A program made the translations under genes and the position numbers. Source: an uncultured Fibrobacter sp. (GTDB taxonomy: Bacteria > Fibrobacterota > Fibrobacteria > Fibrobacterales > Fibrobacteraceae). From it: a stretch of 62,336 nt of DNA. The DNA is taken from contig CAKUXP010000017.1 of NCBI GenBank assembly GCA_934700345.1, positions 1 to 62,336 of the forward strand, given 5' to 3'. The notes beneath the pieces are model-generated. The model made no database searches. It was not told where the DNA came from and saw nothing but the letters and a program-made list of their open reading frames with translations. Every line of letters begins with the position of its first letter. Position 1 is the first letter of the stretch. Shown in pieces: positions 8,298 to 16,652 of the stretch.

Positions 8298-9938
8298 ATG
8301 ACCAAGAAAACCGTTACAGCCAAAAGCAAAAAACACCTGAAAGCCTTAATTCGCGAAACAATTAAAAAAGAAGGCTACAAATGCGACCTGAACTTTATCG
8401 ACGTTTCGCAAGTTACGGATATGAGCTGGCTGTTCAGCAATTCCCGATTTAACGGCGATATTTCCAACTGGGACGTTTCGAACGTAACCTCTATGAGCAG
8501 AATGTTTTCCCATTCTGCTTTCAAAGGAGACATCGGCAAGTGGGATGTGTCGAGCGTAAAAACGATGATAGCGATGTTTTCATGCTCCGAATTTAACGGC
8601 GATATTTCCAATTGGGACGTTTCGAATGTAAAAGATATGAACGGAATGTTTGAACGTTCAAATTTCAACGGGGATATTTCCCAGTGGAATGTCTCTAACG
8701 TGACAAACATGAGAGAAATGTTTTGCTGTTCCGATTTCAATGGCGACATTTCTAAATGGAACGTGTCAAATGTGAAGAACATGGCCTACATGTTTTCCGA
8801 AACACCATTCGACGGCGACATCTCCAAGTGGAACGTTTCAAATGTGAAAAATATGTTGGGAATATTTCAATTTTCCTACTTCAACGGGGACATTTCCAAA
8901 TGGGATGTTTCAAGCGCTGAAAATATGACCTTCATGTTTTGTCATAGCCATTTCAACGGAGACATTTCCAAGTGGAATGTTTCGAATGTGAAATCAATGA
9001 GCTATATGTTTGCGAACTCCGGATTTAACGGCGATATCAGCGAGTGGGACGTCTCGAATGTAATCTACATGAGCGGAATGTTTGAAAATTCAAATTTCAA
9101 TGGGGACATTTCCAAGTGGGATGTTTCCCATGTGAAGTACATGGACCGCATGTTTAACAACTCGAATTTCAACGATATTTCCGGGTGGGATCTTTCCAAA
9201 CTGGAGAACAGGAAAATGCTGTTTTACGGTTCAAAGATTCCTTTCTCTTCTAACAAACCTGTTTCAAAAATCAAACCAAAAACAAAAGTTATCGCCAAGG
9301 ACAAAAAACACCTGGTAAAACTTATCGAAGAAACAATCGATGAAAATGGTTGGGAAGCGGATTTGAACTTTATCGACGTTTCCCGAATTACGGATATGAG
9401 CGGGCTGTTTTCAGATTGCGATTTGTCCGGTTTCAACGGGGACATTTCCAAGTGGGACGTGTCAAACGTAACCAATATGAGCCGCATGTTCTTCGAGTCA
9501 AAGTTCAACGGCGATATCAGCAAGTGGAATGTTTCAAGCGTGAAAGACATGAACCACATGTTCCAAGGTTCCCACTTTAATGGATGGATAACCAAAGGAC
9601 TTATAAAAAAGGGAACATTCACCAAAAGCCTCTCCAAGTGGGATGTGTCAAACGTAACCGATATGAGCGGCATGTTTTTCGGCTCCCGATTTAACGGCGA
9701 CATTTCCAAGTGGGACGTGTCGAACGTGACGAATATGAGCCGGATGTTTTTCTGTTCCGATTTTAGCGGCGATATTTCTAATTGGGACGTGTCGAATGTG
9801 ACGAATATGGAAGAAATGTTCGCGAACTCCGAGTTTTGCGGCGACATCGACAAGTGGAATACATTTAAAGCGGAAAATATGTGCCGAATGTTCTGCAGCA
9901 ATATCGGAATTTTCCATGAAGAGATCATCTGGGGATAA
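8298..9938 (+). CDS. DUF285/BspA-like repeat protein, two modules with insert
   Basis: 546 residues. The first 137 bases of the gene match the first gene of the cluster (4484 onward) with only two or three mismatches. Cap, ten repeats and one shortened degenerate repeat, linker, second cap (about residue 335), then about six repeats. One repeat near residue 430 carries a 14-residue basic insertion (GWITKGLIKKGTFTKSL) that breaks the 24-residue period. The C-terminus differs from the first two genes (GIFHEEIIWG). No signal peptide. Probably cotranscribed with its neighbours (11-base gap upstream, 2-base gap downstream). Confidence 0.9.
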   Translation: MTKKTVTAKSKKHLKALIRETIKKEGYKCDLNFIDVSQVTDMSWLFSNSRFNGDISNWDVSNVTSMSRMFSHSAFKGDIGKWDVSSVKTMIAMFSCSEFNGDISNWDVSNVKDMNGMFERSNFNGDISQWNVSNVTNMREMFCCSDFNGDISKWNVSNVKNMAYMFSETPFDGDISKWNVSNVKNMLGIFQFSYFNGDISKWDVSSAENMTFMFCHSHFNGDISKWNVSNVKSMSYMFANSGFNGDISEWDVSNVIYMSGMFENSNFNGDISKWDVSHVKYMDRMFNNSNFNDISGWDLSKLENRKMLFYGSKIPFSSNKPVSKIKPKTKVIAKDKKHLVKLIEETIDENGWEADLNFIDVSRITDMSGLFSDCDLSGFNGDISKWDVSNVTNMSRMFFESKFNGDISKWNVSSVKDMNHMFQGSHFNGWITKGLIKKGTFTKSLSKWDVSNVTDMSGMFFGSRFNGDISKWDVSNVTNMSRMFFCSDFSGDISNWDVSNVTNMEEMFANSEFCGDIDKWNTFKAENMCRMFCSNIGIFHEEIIWG

Positions 9939-9940
9939 CC

Positions 9941-11167
9941 ATGAGCAAGAAAATCATCGCCAAGGACAGAATGCACCTGAAAGCCCTCATTCGCGAGGCA
10001 ATCGAAAAGGAAGGCTACGAATGCGACTTGAACTTTATCGATGTTTCAAAGATTACGGATATGCGATCTGTTTTTTCGAACTCCAAATTCAATGGGGATA
10101 TTTCCAGGTGGGATGTGTCCAATGTGAGAAACATGAAAAACATGTTCCTGCGTTCCAAATTCAACGGAAATATCTCCCAATGGGATGTTTCGAAAGTAAC
10201 CGATATGAGCGGCATGTTTTCCGGCTCCTCTTTCAATGGAGATATTTCAAAATGGAATGTGTCTAATGTAATGAATATGAGCCGGATGTTTTTCTATTCT
10301 GATTTCAACGGGGACATTTCCGAATGGGACGTATCGAATGTGAGCGATATGAGAGGTATGTTCAGCTATTGTACTTTTCGCAGAAGCCTAGAGAATTGGG
10401 ACGTTTCGCACGTAGAAGACATGAGTTACATGTTTGACCACAACTACGGTTTCAACGGGGACATTTCCAACTGGGACGTGTCCAGTGTGACGAATATGAG
10501 TTGGATGTTTTTTAATTCTGTGTTCAACAACGACATCAGCCGCTGGAATGTTTCCCATGTATCCCACATGAACGAAATGTTTGCCGTTTCCCGATTCAAC
10601 CAAGACATTTCCAAGTGGGATGTCTCCAATGTGATAACGATGAGCGAGATGTTTTGGCTTTCAAGATTTAACGGAGACATTTCCAAATGGAACGTGTCGA
10701 ATGTAAAGCGTATGCGTTATATGTTTTGTGATTCAAAATTTAACGGAGATATTTCCAAGTGGGATGTGTCCAGTGTGACCGATATGAGTAAAATGTTTTC
10801 CGAATCCCGTTTCAACGGGGATATTTCCGAATGGGACGTCTCTAAGGTAACTAATATGTATAGCATGTTTGATAGTTCCAAGTTCAACGGAGATATTTCC
10901 AAATGGGATGTATCTAAAGTGACAGACATGAACAGTATGTTTGCCCGCTCTAGCTTCAATAGTGATATTTCCAAGTGGAACGTATCGAATGTGACGGATA
11001 TGCGAAAAATGTTTTCTAGTTCCAAATTCAACGGAGACATTTCCAAATGGGACGTGTCAAACGCGACCGACATGAGCAAAATGTTTTCCAATTCCGCTTT
11101 CAACGGAGATATTTCCAAATGGAACCTCCACAGAATCGACCTCAAGGATTTAGGGTTGGACAAATGA
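9941..11167 (+). CDS. DUF285/BspA-like repeat protein, single module
   Basis: 408 residues; GGGGA lies before the ATG, two bases after the previous stop. One cap followed by about 14 repeats and a degraded last repeat; there is no internal second cap or linker. One repeat (near residue 145, FRRSLENWDVSHVEDMS) departs from the consensus and the next is one residue longer (DHNYG). It is the last of the repeat genes; the following gene has its own start region. As in the others there is no signal peptide or membrane anchor. Confidence 0.88.
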   Translation: MSKKIIAKDRMHLKALIREAIEKEGYECDLNFIDVSKITDMRSVFSNSKFNGDISRWDVSNVRNMKNMFLRSKFNGNISQWDVSKVTDMSGMFSGSSFNGDISKWNVSNVMNMSRMFFYSDFNGDISEWDVSNVSDMRGMFSYCTFRRSLENWDVSHVEDMSYMFDHNYGFNGDISNWDVSSVTNMSWMFFNSVFNNDISRWNVSHVSHMNEMFAVSRFNQDISKWDVSNVITMSEMFWLSRFNGDISKWNVSNVKRMRYMFCDSKFNGDISKWDVSSVTDMSKMFSESRFNGDISEWDVSKVTNMYSMFDSSKFNGDISKWDVSKVTDMNSMFARSSFNSDISKWNVSNVTDMRKMFSSSKFNGDISKWDVSNATDMSKMFSNSAFNGDISKWNLHRIDLKDLGLDK

Positions 11168-11256
11168 ACTTTCCCGTGCTTGCCGTTTCCGAAGCGTCCC
11201 TTTCAAAGCGTTCCGCTTTTTAATAGATTTGACGCACTTGTATCAAGGAGAAAAAA

Positions 11257-12270
11257 ATGAAGTCAAGATTTTTGGCATCCGTGATCGCCTTCGCTTTTGC
11301 GTCTAACGCTTTTGCGGCGGACGTCGCGGAAAATTTTTCGTTCAAGGGAAACATCCAGACCCAAGGCATCGCGAACAATCAGGACAACTGGTTCGAATCC
11401 TTCTGGTTCCGCGCAAACATCGGCGGCATGTACAAGTCCGAAGACTTCGACGCGCAAATCATGATCCGCATGTTCGGACCGAACTTCGGCAATTCGATCG
11501 ACGGCAAAAAATACGACAAGGTTCTCGCGGACCTCTACTGGGCAAACTACAAGTATCGTCTGGGAGACCATGCGCTGAACCTGAAACTCGGACACTGGAA
11601 AACGGACTGGAGCAATTCCGGGAACTTCGGAACCTATATCGACCCGGCGCTCAACAGGCGCGGCATGATGATGCGCGACTATTCGCACGACGCCTTTGAA
11701 CTCGGCTGGAACTTCGGACCTTCCGCATTCAAGGCAATGGTCGCCACCGCCGACAGCAAATTCAACACCGGATACGTGAGAATCGAAGAACGCGTCAAGT
11801 TCTGCTTTCCGCTCGAACTTGCGGCAGCCTACCGCGTGAACGCCTTTGACGCCTTCAACCAAGCCGCCACGCAGACGCACCGCGTCGCCGGCTACGCTTC
11901 TTACGCGCTAATTCCGAACCTGCGCCTCTACGGAGAAGTCGCCTACATCAAGACGACCGAGGATTCCGACGTAAACGCGGAAACAATCCGGAACGGAAGC
12001 GCCATCAAGCCGGAATACGCCCAAGGCTCCGACTATCTCCCGTTCTACGTCGGACTAGAAATTCCGACTGCGGGATTCCTCGACCACCTGATGTTCGAAG
12101 TCGAATACATCAAGGACCGCGACGAGCTCTCTCTTGATGCGGACGAATTCGCCTGGACCGTCGCATTCGTCAAGACATACGGTCGCACCAAGGCGCAGCT
12201 GAACATTTTCAGCGAAAAGGAACTAAAAGACGTCGCCGCGGCGCTCCGCTTCACAACGACCATCAAATAA
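11257..12270 (+). CDS. outer-membrane porin-like beta-barrel protein
   Basis: 337 residues with a clear signal peptide (cleavage after SNAFA, about residue 20) and good ribosome binding site AAGGAG. The mature part alternates polar and hydrophobic residues, has many aromatic residues and recurrent short strands such as ALNLKLGHWKTDW and LRLYGEVAYIKTT, as expected for a porin or phosphate-selective-porin-like barrel. The last residue is Lys rather than the usual Phe, so the barrel-assembly signal is atypical. Substrate cannot be told. Ends at an intrinsic terminator (12294-12317). Confidence 0.75.
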   Translation: MKSRFLASVIAFAFASNAFAADVAENFSFKGNIQTQGIANNQDNWFESFWFRANIGGMYKSEDFDAQIMIRMFGPNFGNSIDGKKYDKVLADLYWANYKYRLGDHALNLKLGHWKTDWSNSGNFGTYIDPALNRRGMMMRDYSHDAFELGWNFGPSAFKAMVATADSKFNTGYVRIEERVKFCFPLELAAAYRVNAFDAFNQAATQTHRVAGYASYALIPNLRLYGEVAYIKTTEDSDVNAETIRNGSAIKPEYAQGSDYLPFYVGLEIPTAGFLDHLMFEVEYIKDRDELSLDADEFAWTVAFVKTYGRTKAQLNIFSEKELKDVAAALRFTTTIK

Positions 12271-12293
12271 TCTTAGGATATAAAAGGCAAAAG

Positions 12294-12317
12294 CCGGGCT
12301 TCGCCCGGTTTTTTTTT
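12294..12317 (+). terminator. intrinsic terminator after porin-like gene
   Basis: CCGGGC-TTC-GCCCGG hairpin followed by nine T. It separates the plus-strand porin-like gene from the convergent ABC transporter ATPase gene ending at 12331. Confidence 0.9.
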
Positions 12318-12330
12318 GCAAGGGAAAATG

Positions 12331-13068
12331 TCAGTGGAAATGCGCGTTCAAGATCCGATGCGAGACATCGTGCGCAACAAGCTCCATTTCCGAACCGTAC
12401 ATATTTTGCATCATCTCCGGCGTGATTTCCGAACCGGAATGAAAATGAACTTCGCGGTTGACGCAAGCGACGCTTTTCACGTGGCGGGAAAGCACCATCA
12501 GGTCATGGCTCACGATGACAATCGTCATCTTCGCGTTCAGCTGGGCAAGAAGCCCGTAGAGATCCTCCTGCCCCTTCGCATCGATGTTGCTCGAAGGCTC
12601 GTCTAAGAAAAGGATTTGCGGTTCAGAGGCAAGGGCGCGTGCGATAAGGACCCGCTGGCGTTCGCCGCCCGAAAGTTCCCCGAGGCGCCGCTTCGAAAAG
12701 GCTTCCATCCGCACCGTTTTCAGAAGCTCCCGGACCTTTGGCGGATCCGGTCGGAAATGCGGAAGACCGGTCGCAACGGTCTCCTCCACGGTTATCGGAA
12801 ATTCCAGGTTGCCGTTCGTGTTCTGCGGCACGTAGCCGAGGGAGACTTTTTTCGACGGAACCTTCTCGCCGAAAACGCGAATCTCTCCCGCCGACGGTTT
12901 CAAAAGCCCGACGATGAGCTTCATCAGAGTGCTTTTTCCGCCGCCGTTCGGTCCGATAATTGCGAGGAAGTCGCCCCGGTTCACGGAAAAGTTTACGTTC
13001 GACAAGACAGGCGTCTTCTCGTAGGAAAAATCCAGATTGCGGACCTCGATAGCCGGAAACGGATTCAC
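12331..13068 (-). CDS. znuC: metal (zinc/manganese-type) ABC transporter ATPase
   Basis: 245-residue ABC ATPase that would energise uptake of a divalent metal from the periplasm. Walker A GPNGGGKST (39-47), Q-loop GYVPQN (79-83), signature LSGGERQ (132-138), Walker B ILFLDEP (152-158) and switch His in IVSHD. The overall sequence is of the ZnuC/TroB/MntB type, and the neighbour upstream is a matching metal-binding protein; their reading frames overlap by four bases (13065-13068). The C-terminus is His-rich (HRILNAHFH). The membrane permease gene is absent from the adjacent DNA on both sides. Confidence 0.85.
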   Translation of the reverse strand: MNPFPAIEVRNLDFSYEKTPVLSNVNFSVNRGDFLAIIGPNGGGKSTLMKLIVGLLKPSAGEIRVFGEKVPSKKVSLGYVPQNTNGNLEFPITVEETVATGLPHFRPDPPKVRELLKTVRMEAFSKRRLGELSGGERQRVLIARALASEPQILFLDEPSSNIDAKGQEDLYGLLAQLNAKMTIVIVSHDLMVLSRHVKSVACVNREVHFHSGSEITPEMMQNMYGSEMELVAHDVSHRILNAHFH

Positions 13069-13916
13069 TTGCGCACCTCCAGAAGAGCGTCTAGAAATCT
13101 GTGCAGTTCCCCGTCGAAATCATAGGCCAGCGGATCGATCGAAACTATTTTCGCGCCGATTTCCTTCGAAAGGGATTCCGCAGCCCGGCGGCTGAACTGC
13201 GGCTGCACAAAGACGGTCTTCACGTGATTTTTCTTGGCAGCGGTCACCAGATTCCGCAGGTCGCGCGGCTTCGGCTCCTTGCCGTTCATTTCGACCGCGA
13301 TCTGTTTCAATCCGTAATCCCGCGCGAGATAGCCGTAGGACGGATGGAAGACGATAAAAGTCCGACGCTCTTCCGAAATTTTCCGCAGCGCATCCGCAAA
13401 CCGGACATCCAGCTCGGAGAGTTCCTTCGAAAACTTTTCCAGGTTCGAGCGATAGATTCCCGCATGGGAAGCGTCCTCGGCGACCAGCGCCCGGCAAACG
13501 TTCGCCGCGAGCAGAATCGCCGTCCGAGGAGAGTTCCACAGGTGAGGATCCAATTCTTCGCCGTGTTCCTCTTCGTGGGAATGTTCCTCCGCGATAAACG
13601 AAACGCCTTCCGAAATATCGACAACCTTCACATTCGGATTCACGCCGAGAAACCTCGGACGCCACGCGTTGTCAAGCCCCGAACCATCGCCGAAATAGAG
13701 GGAAACTTCAGAGAACTTTTTCAGGATGTCGGGCTTCGGCTCGAACGTATGCGGGTTCGCGTTTTTCGGCACGAGCGTAACCACATTGACCAAATCGCCA
13801 GCCACCTTCTGCACGATTTTCGCGTAAGGCGATAGCGGAACGGAAACGGTCAACACGGGAGAAGCGGCAAATCCGACGGAAACAGCAAGCAGCAAGAGAA
13901 GGACTAGACGGAACAT
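13065..13916 (-). CDS. znuA: periplasmic zinc-type metal-binding protein of ABC transporter
   Basis: 283 residues, signal peptide 1-18. Cluster A-I metal-binding protein family: SVPLSPYAKIVQKVAGDLV at the start, conserved NPHTFEPKP (His ligand), a His/Glu-rich loop EEHSHEEEHGEE (about 110-121) typical of zinc-specific ZnuA, then LDPHLWNSP (second His ligand), VFHPSYGYLARDYGL (third), and VFVQPQFS / IDPLAYDF near the end with the Asp ligand. Coupled to the ATPase downstream. Metal choice is inferred from the His-rich loop. A Zur-type operator was not seen. Confidence 0.85.
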   Translation of the reverse strand: MFRLVLLLLLAVSVGFAASPVLTVSVPLSPYAKIVQKVAGDLVNVVTLVPKNANPHTFEPKPDILKKFSEVSLYFGDGSGLDNAWRPRFLGVNPNVKVVDISEGVSFIAEEHSHEEEHGEELDPHLWNSPRTAILLAANVCRALVAEDASHAGIYRSNLEKFSKELSELDVRFADALRKISEERRTFIVFHPSYGYLARDYGLKQIAVEMNGKEPKPRDLRNLVTAAKKNHVKTVFVQPQFSRRAAESLSKEIGAKIVSIDPLAYDFDGELHRFLDALLEVRK

Positions 13917-13974
13917 GGAAGACCTCGGAGAAAGGAATATACAAAAAGAGACGAAGCCGCAACCCGATTTTTTC

Positions 13975-13980
13975 TACCTT
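13975..13980 (+). promoter_or_regulatory. -10 box giving a leaderless start for the Nudix gene
   Basis: TACCTT ends seven bases before the ATG at 13988. Transcription would start at or within a base of the ATG. No Shine-Dalgarno sequence is present. No good -35 is visible, so this one alone is weak; it counts mainly as one of seven similar cases. Confidence 0.45.
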
Positions 13981-13987
13981 CCCCGGC

Positions 13988-14374
13988 ATGAAAACAGTCG
14001 AAGTCGTCGCCAGCATCATCGAGGACAAAGCCTCCGGCAAAATTCTCGCCACAGAACGCGGTTACGGGGAATTTCTAGGCAAGTGGGAATTCCCGGGCGG
14101 AAAAATTGAACCGGGTGAATCTCGCGAAGCTGCCCTAGTCCGCGAACTCCGGGAGGAACTCGCCATCGACGTCAAAATCGAAAAGTTCGTCGGCACCGTG
14201 GAATACGACTACCCGAAATTTCACCTGACGATGCATACGTTCCTTTGCGAGGTAGCAAACGGAAAACTCACGCTCCGAGAGCACATGGCCGCCCGCTGGC
14301 TTTCGCGAAAGGAACTCGCCGACATTGACTGGCTCCCAGCGGACAGGGAAATCGCGACAAGCCTAGCCGGATAG
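13988..14374 (+). CDS. mutT: Nudix hydrolase, MutT-like
   Basis: 128 residues. Contains the Nudix box from Gly38 (GGKIEPGESREAALVRELRE-EL, with Ala59 in the place of the usual Gly before the last hydrophobic residue). The N-terminal strand VEVVASIIED and the WEFPGGK motif are those of 8-oxo-dGTP-type MutT proteins, which remove oxidised nucleotides before they enter DNA. The short C-terminal part with ARWLSRKELADIDWLPAD matches the MutT group. Divergent from the zinc transporter genes. Exact substrate inferred only from family resemblance. Confidence 0.8.
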   Translation: MKTVEVVASIIEDKASGKILATERGYGEFLGKWEFPGGKIEPGESREAALVRELREELAIDVKIEKFVGTVEYDYPKFHLTMHTFLCEVANGKLTLREHMAARWLSRKELADIDWLPADREIATSLAG

Positions 14375-14437
14375 TCCCCCAATCCGCCCCGATTTGACCG
14401 CCAAAAATTCATTTATGCAAAAATTCACATTTACGCA

Positions 14438-14466
14438 TTGACTTTTTAAAATTTCCGTACTATATT
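14438..14466 (+). promoter_or_regulatory. sigma-70 promoter, leaderless, of metF-like gene
   Basis: TTGACT (14438-14443), 17-base spacer, TATATT (14461-14466). The start codon begins at 14473, six bases after the -10, so the predicted first transcribed base is the A of the ATG. This is the clearest case of a leaderless start in the window. Confidence 0.8.
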
Positions 14467-14472
14467 TTGGGT

Positions 14473-15237
14473 ATGAGTTTCAGAAAGCCACAAGACATCG
14501 CGCTAGAACTTGTCCCCCGTTCGATCGACGGCATCCTCGCCGAATCGAAGGAATCCCTTTCGACCTTTCCCTTCGTCACGTCCGTGAACGTCCCGGAAAT
14601 CCGCCGCCTGCCGATCAAGTCGTTCGAACCCTCCTTGAACCTGCTCGAAAATTCCGTGCCGGCAACTCCGCACTTTCGGATGATCGACCGCTCGGAAAAG
14701 GAACTGATCGGAAAAATTTCGCTTCTCGTCCGCGCGGGTTTGAAACAGGTGCTTCTCATCGGCGGCGACCCTCCGAAGGACAATCCGGACTTTGTCCCAT
14801 CGGGGCTTACGACGCTCCAGGGAATCCGGGCCGTCAAGCGCGAATTTCCGAATCTAAAGGTTTTCGCCGGTCTCGACCCCTACCGGAACCCTTTCCGCGA
14901 AGAGCTGGACTACGCGTTCCGCAAACAGGAAGCCGGCGCAGACGGGTTCTACACGCAGCCGTTCTTCTCCGTGGGAATGCTCGAACTCTGGGCGGAACAG
15001 CTCCCCGATACGGAAATCTGGTTCGGTATCGCTCCGGTCTATACGGAAAGATCCAGAAACTACTGGGAACGCGTGAACAAAGTCGTCTTTCCGCCGAACT
15101 TTAGCTTTGACAGAAATTACAATACGCGACTCGCACGACAGCTTCTCGTGACGATTTCCGAAACAAAGGCTCGCGCATGCCTCCAGCCCGTCGCAAACGG
15201 AGCCCTCGAATATCTCCAGGATATTTTCAACGCCTAG
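14473..15237 (+). CDS. metF: methylenetetrahydrofolate reductase-like protein
   Basis: 254 residues. The frame extends to a TTG at 14467, but that lies in the promoter; the ATG (MSFRKPQ) is the plausible start. Family features: SVNVPEI near residue 38, PHFRMIDRS, VLLIGGDPP (about 95, the FAD-contacting strand), FAGLDPYRNP, and EAGADGFYTQPFFS, where MetF proteins have AGADfxiTQ(P/L)FF. The reaction expected is 5,10-methylene-THF to 5-methyl-THF. It is shorter than E. coli MetF (296 aa) and divergent, so a related folate-linked role is possible. Ends four bases into the convergent ppx remnant. Confidence 0.7.
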   Translation: MSFRKPQDIALELVPRSIDGILAESKESLSTFPFVTSVNVPEIRRLPIKSFEPSLNLLENSVPATPHFRMIDRSEKELIGKISLLVRAGLKQVLLIGGDPPKDNPDFVPSGLTTLQGIRAVKREFPNLKVFAGLDPYRNPFREELDYAFRKQEAGADGFYTQPFFSVGMLELWAEQLPDTEIWFGIAPVYTERSRNYWERVNKVVFPPNFSFDRNYNTRLARQLLVTISETKARACLQPVANGALEYLQDIFNA

Positions 15238-15880
15238 GATTTCGCAAGAATTTCTAGCTCAGCTCGGTAATGATGCCGTCGGCAAGCCCAAGGCTCGGGA
15301 CCAGGATTTTCTTTGCGCGGACCGCTTTCGAAACGGAGAGAAAGATTTCCGCAGCGGGCACAATCGTATCCGCCCGAACCGATAATCGTCACGTTTTTCG
15401 CGTTTCTCGTCCATTCCGAAAGTTCCGCGTTCATGCGTTTCACATCGTCTTTTTTCACCGCGCCTTCCATCGCTCGGACGGCTCCGATCGGGTAAGAGGC
15501 GTAAGCGATCCTTTCGCCTCGCACGACAAAAGAAAACTCGGTAGAACCGCCCCCGACATCGACAAACAGGTAGTTGTCGCGCAGATGGGAAAGGTTCAGG
15601 CGCTTGTCGCGCACGCCCGATAGAGTTCGACCCCGTAAGCGTTCATCAGGTGGCGGAATGCGAGAAGCATCTCGACCATCCGCTTGCCCTTCTCCTTCGA
15701 TACGCTGCCAAAGGAATACACGTCCGTTCCGAGGCGCAGCGGAAACCGCAAGAAAAGAAGCTTGGAAAGTTCCAGTTCCCCGTCGCTATCCGGGGAAAGT
15801 TCCTTGATGAGAAGCCGCGCCGCGTTCGAACCGGTATCGATGGCAACAAGCCGGGCCGGAATCTGTAAATTCTTTTTCAT
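15234..15880 (-). pseudogene. ppx: broken Ppx/GppA exopolyphosphatase
   Basis: An N-terminal piece (from the ATG at 15880) has VAIDTGSNAARLLI, the phosphate-1 motif of the Ppx/GppA ASKHA fold, and runs to RACATSA, where it stops (15596). A second piece in another frame resumes with VDVGGGSTEFSFV (phosphate-2 motif) and VTIIGSGG, then shifts frame again to ADTIVPAAEIFL...VPSLGLADGII, the usual C-terminal core. Whole segments between these motifs are missing. So the gene has lost at least two internal blocks and changed frame twice; it cannot make a normal enzyme. It follows the ppk remnant with the stop/start overlap expected of an intact ppk-ppx operon. Confidence 0.8.
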
Positions 15881-16023
15881 CGATTTTCCTTTTGGTAGGC
15901 TGCATAGAGGGCTTCGATTTGGCGGTCAAAGTTGCGGGGCATCCAGTCCGCGGAACCGATAAAGTAACGCTCCGAACCGCCGCTTGCAACCACCCCAAAG
16001 GCATCTTCGTAAGCAATTGCAGG
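15877..16023 (-). pseudogene. ppk: C-terminal fragment of polyphosphate kinase
   Basis: The minus-strand frame reads AYEDAFGVVASGGSERYF-IGSADWMPRNFDRQ-IEALYAAYQKENR then stop. IGSADWMPRNxDRR is the diagnostic C-terminal motif of polyphosphate kinase 1. About 45 residues remain of a protein that is normally near 700. Homology ends near 16012-16023, where the unrelated island sequence begins. The TGA overlaps the ATG of the ppx remnant, as in an intact operon. Confidence 0.8.
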
Positions 16024-16024
16024 T

Positions 16025-16441
16025 ATGCTGGCAAATATTTATTTACCAAGGCACATGTCGATTGATGGATATGTTGGATTGGCCGGATTCGTCTCGCTGC
16101 CGGAATCAGAGGAACGGGCTACAATCAAAAATGGAGATATCGCCTTCAACTACTACGGCAAATGCAAGCTTCCTCGGATCGATAAGAGCATCCATTCGCA
16201 TTGCAGAGTATCGACCAAATTCTACGGTGATTGGCCGAAGCGAAAGAAAGACCGAGAAAGGTTCAAAACGGAATTGGCTGAATACGAAAACCGGATGATG
16301 AAAGACAGCCTTTTTGTCCAAGGCCTGCGCGAAGCCTTTGACAAGTTCGACTTAAACAAGGACCGCCTCGATTCCCTGGTAGAGCATTATGGAAAGCCCG
16401 AGAACAACCAAGGCACATTTTTAGTCAAAAATATTTATTAG
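16025..16441 (+). pseudogene. truncated copy of the 17578-18351 membrane-protein gene
   Basis: The frame encodes 138 residues, or 128 from the ATG at 16055 after CAAGG. From residue 36 on, the DNA (16131-16402) is the same as 18071-18342 except for two bases, so residues GDIAFNYYGKCKLPRIDKSI... to HYGKPE are a copy of the C-terminal 90 residues of the downstream protein. The first 35 residues differ and include no membrane segment. The final residues (NNQGTFLVKNIY) are also different. It is either a broken duplicate or a spare C-terminal cassette; expression is unproven. Confidence 0.55.
16131..16402 (+). repeat. 272-bp direct repeat, copy 1
   Basis: Matches 18071-18342 with two mismatches (C/T at 16364/18304 and G/A at 16396/18336). 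Both copies are in frame within coding sequence and bracket the toxin-like gene at 16653-17597. Homologous recombination between them would delete that gene. Confidence 0.9.
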
Positions 16442-16652
16442 ATTCAGTTTTTACACATTTTTCAAGCAAAATTTCCTATATTTACGATAGCGAACATCAA
16501 GACACCCGAAAAAGGAAGGACCTCCGATTGCAGTCGGAAGTCCTTCGGCGGAAGAGTCGGGTAACCCTATCGGCACGACAAAGATACCAAATTCCTTCGC
16601 CTTCGGTAAACCATCAACCGCCCGATAAAGAACCACGGGCAAAGGGAAAAAA
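16442..16652 (+). promoter_or_regulatory. possible structured 5' leader upstream of toxin-like gene
   Basis: A TATATT box lies near 16478. Downstream, ACCCGA and TCGGGT can pair around an inner hairpin AAGGACcTCCGA / TCGGAaGTCCTT, followed by a further hairpin GCCCG...CGGGC near 16611-16631, just before the ribosome binding site AAAGGG. This could be an RNA regulatory element or simply island DNA with inverted repeats. I match it to no riboswitch class. Confidence 0.35.

Noticed and set aside
4627..11163. Many long minus-strand frames under the repeat genes (for example 7467-8138, 5620-6180)
   Set aside because: They are the antisense reading of the 72-bp repeats, which by codon bias stay open. 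They have no ribosome binding sites and mirror the repeat period.
16451..16642. Minus-strand frame of 63 codons in the gap before the toxin-like gene
   Set aside because: No ATG at its start and no ribosome binding site; overlaps inverted repeats.
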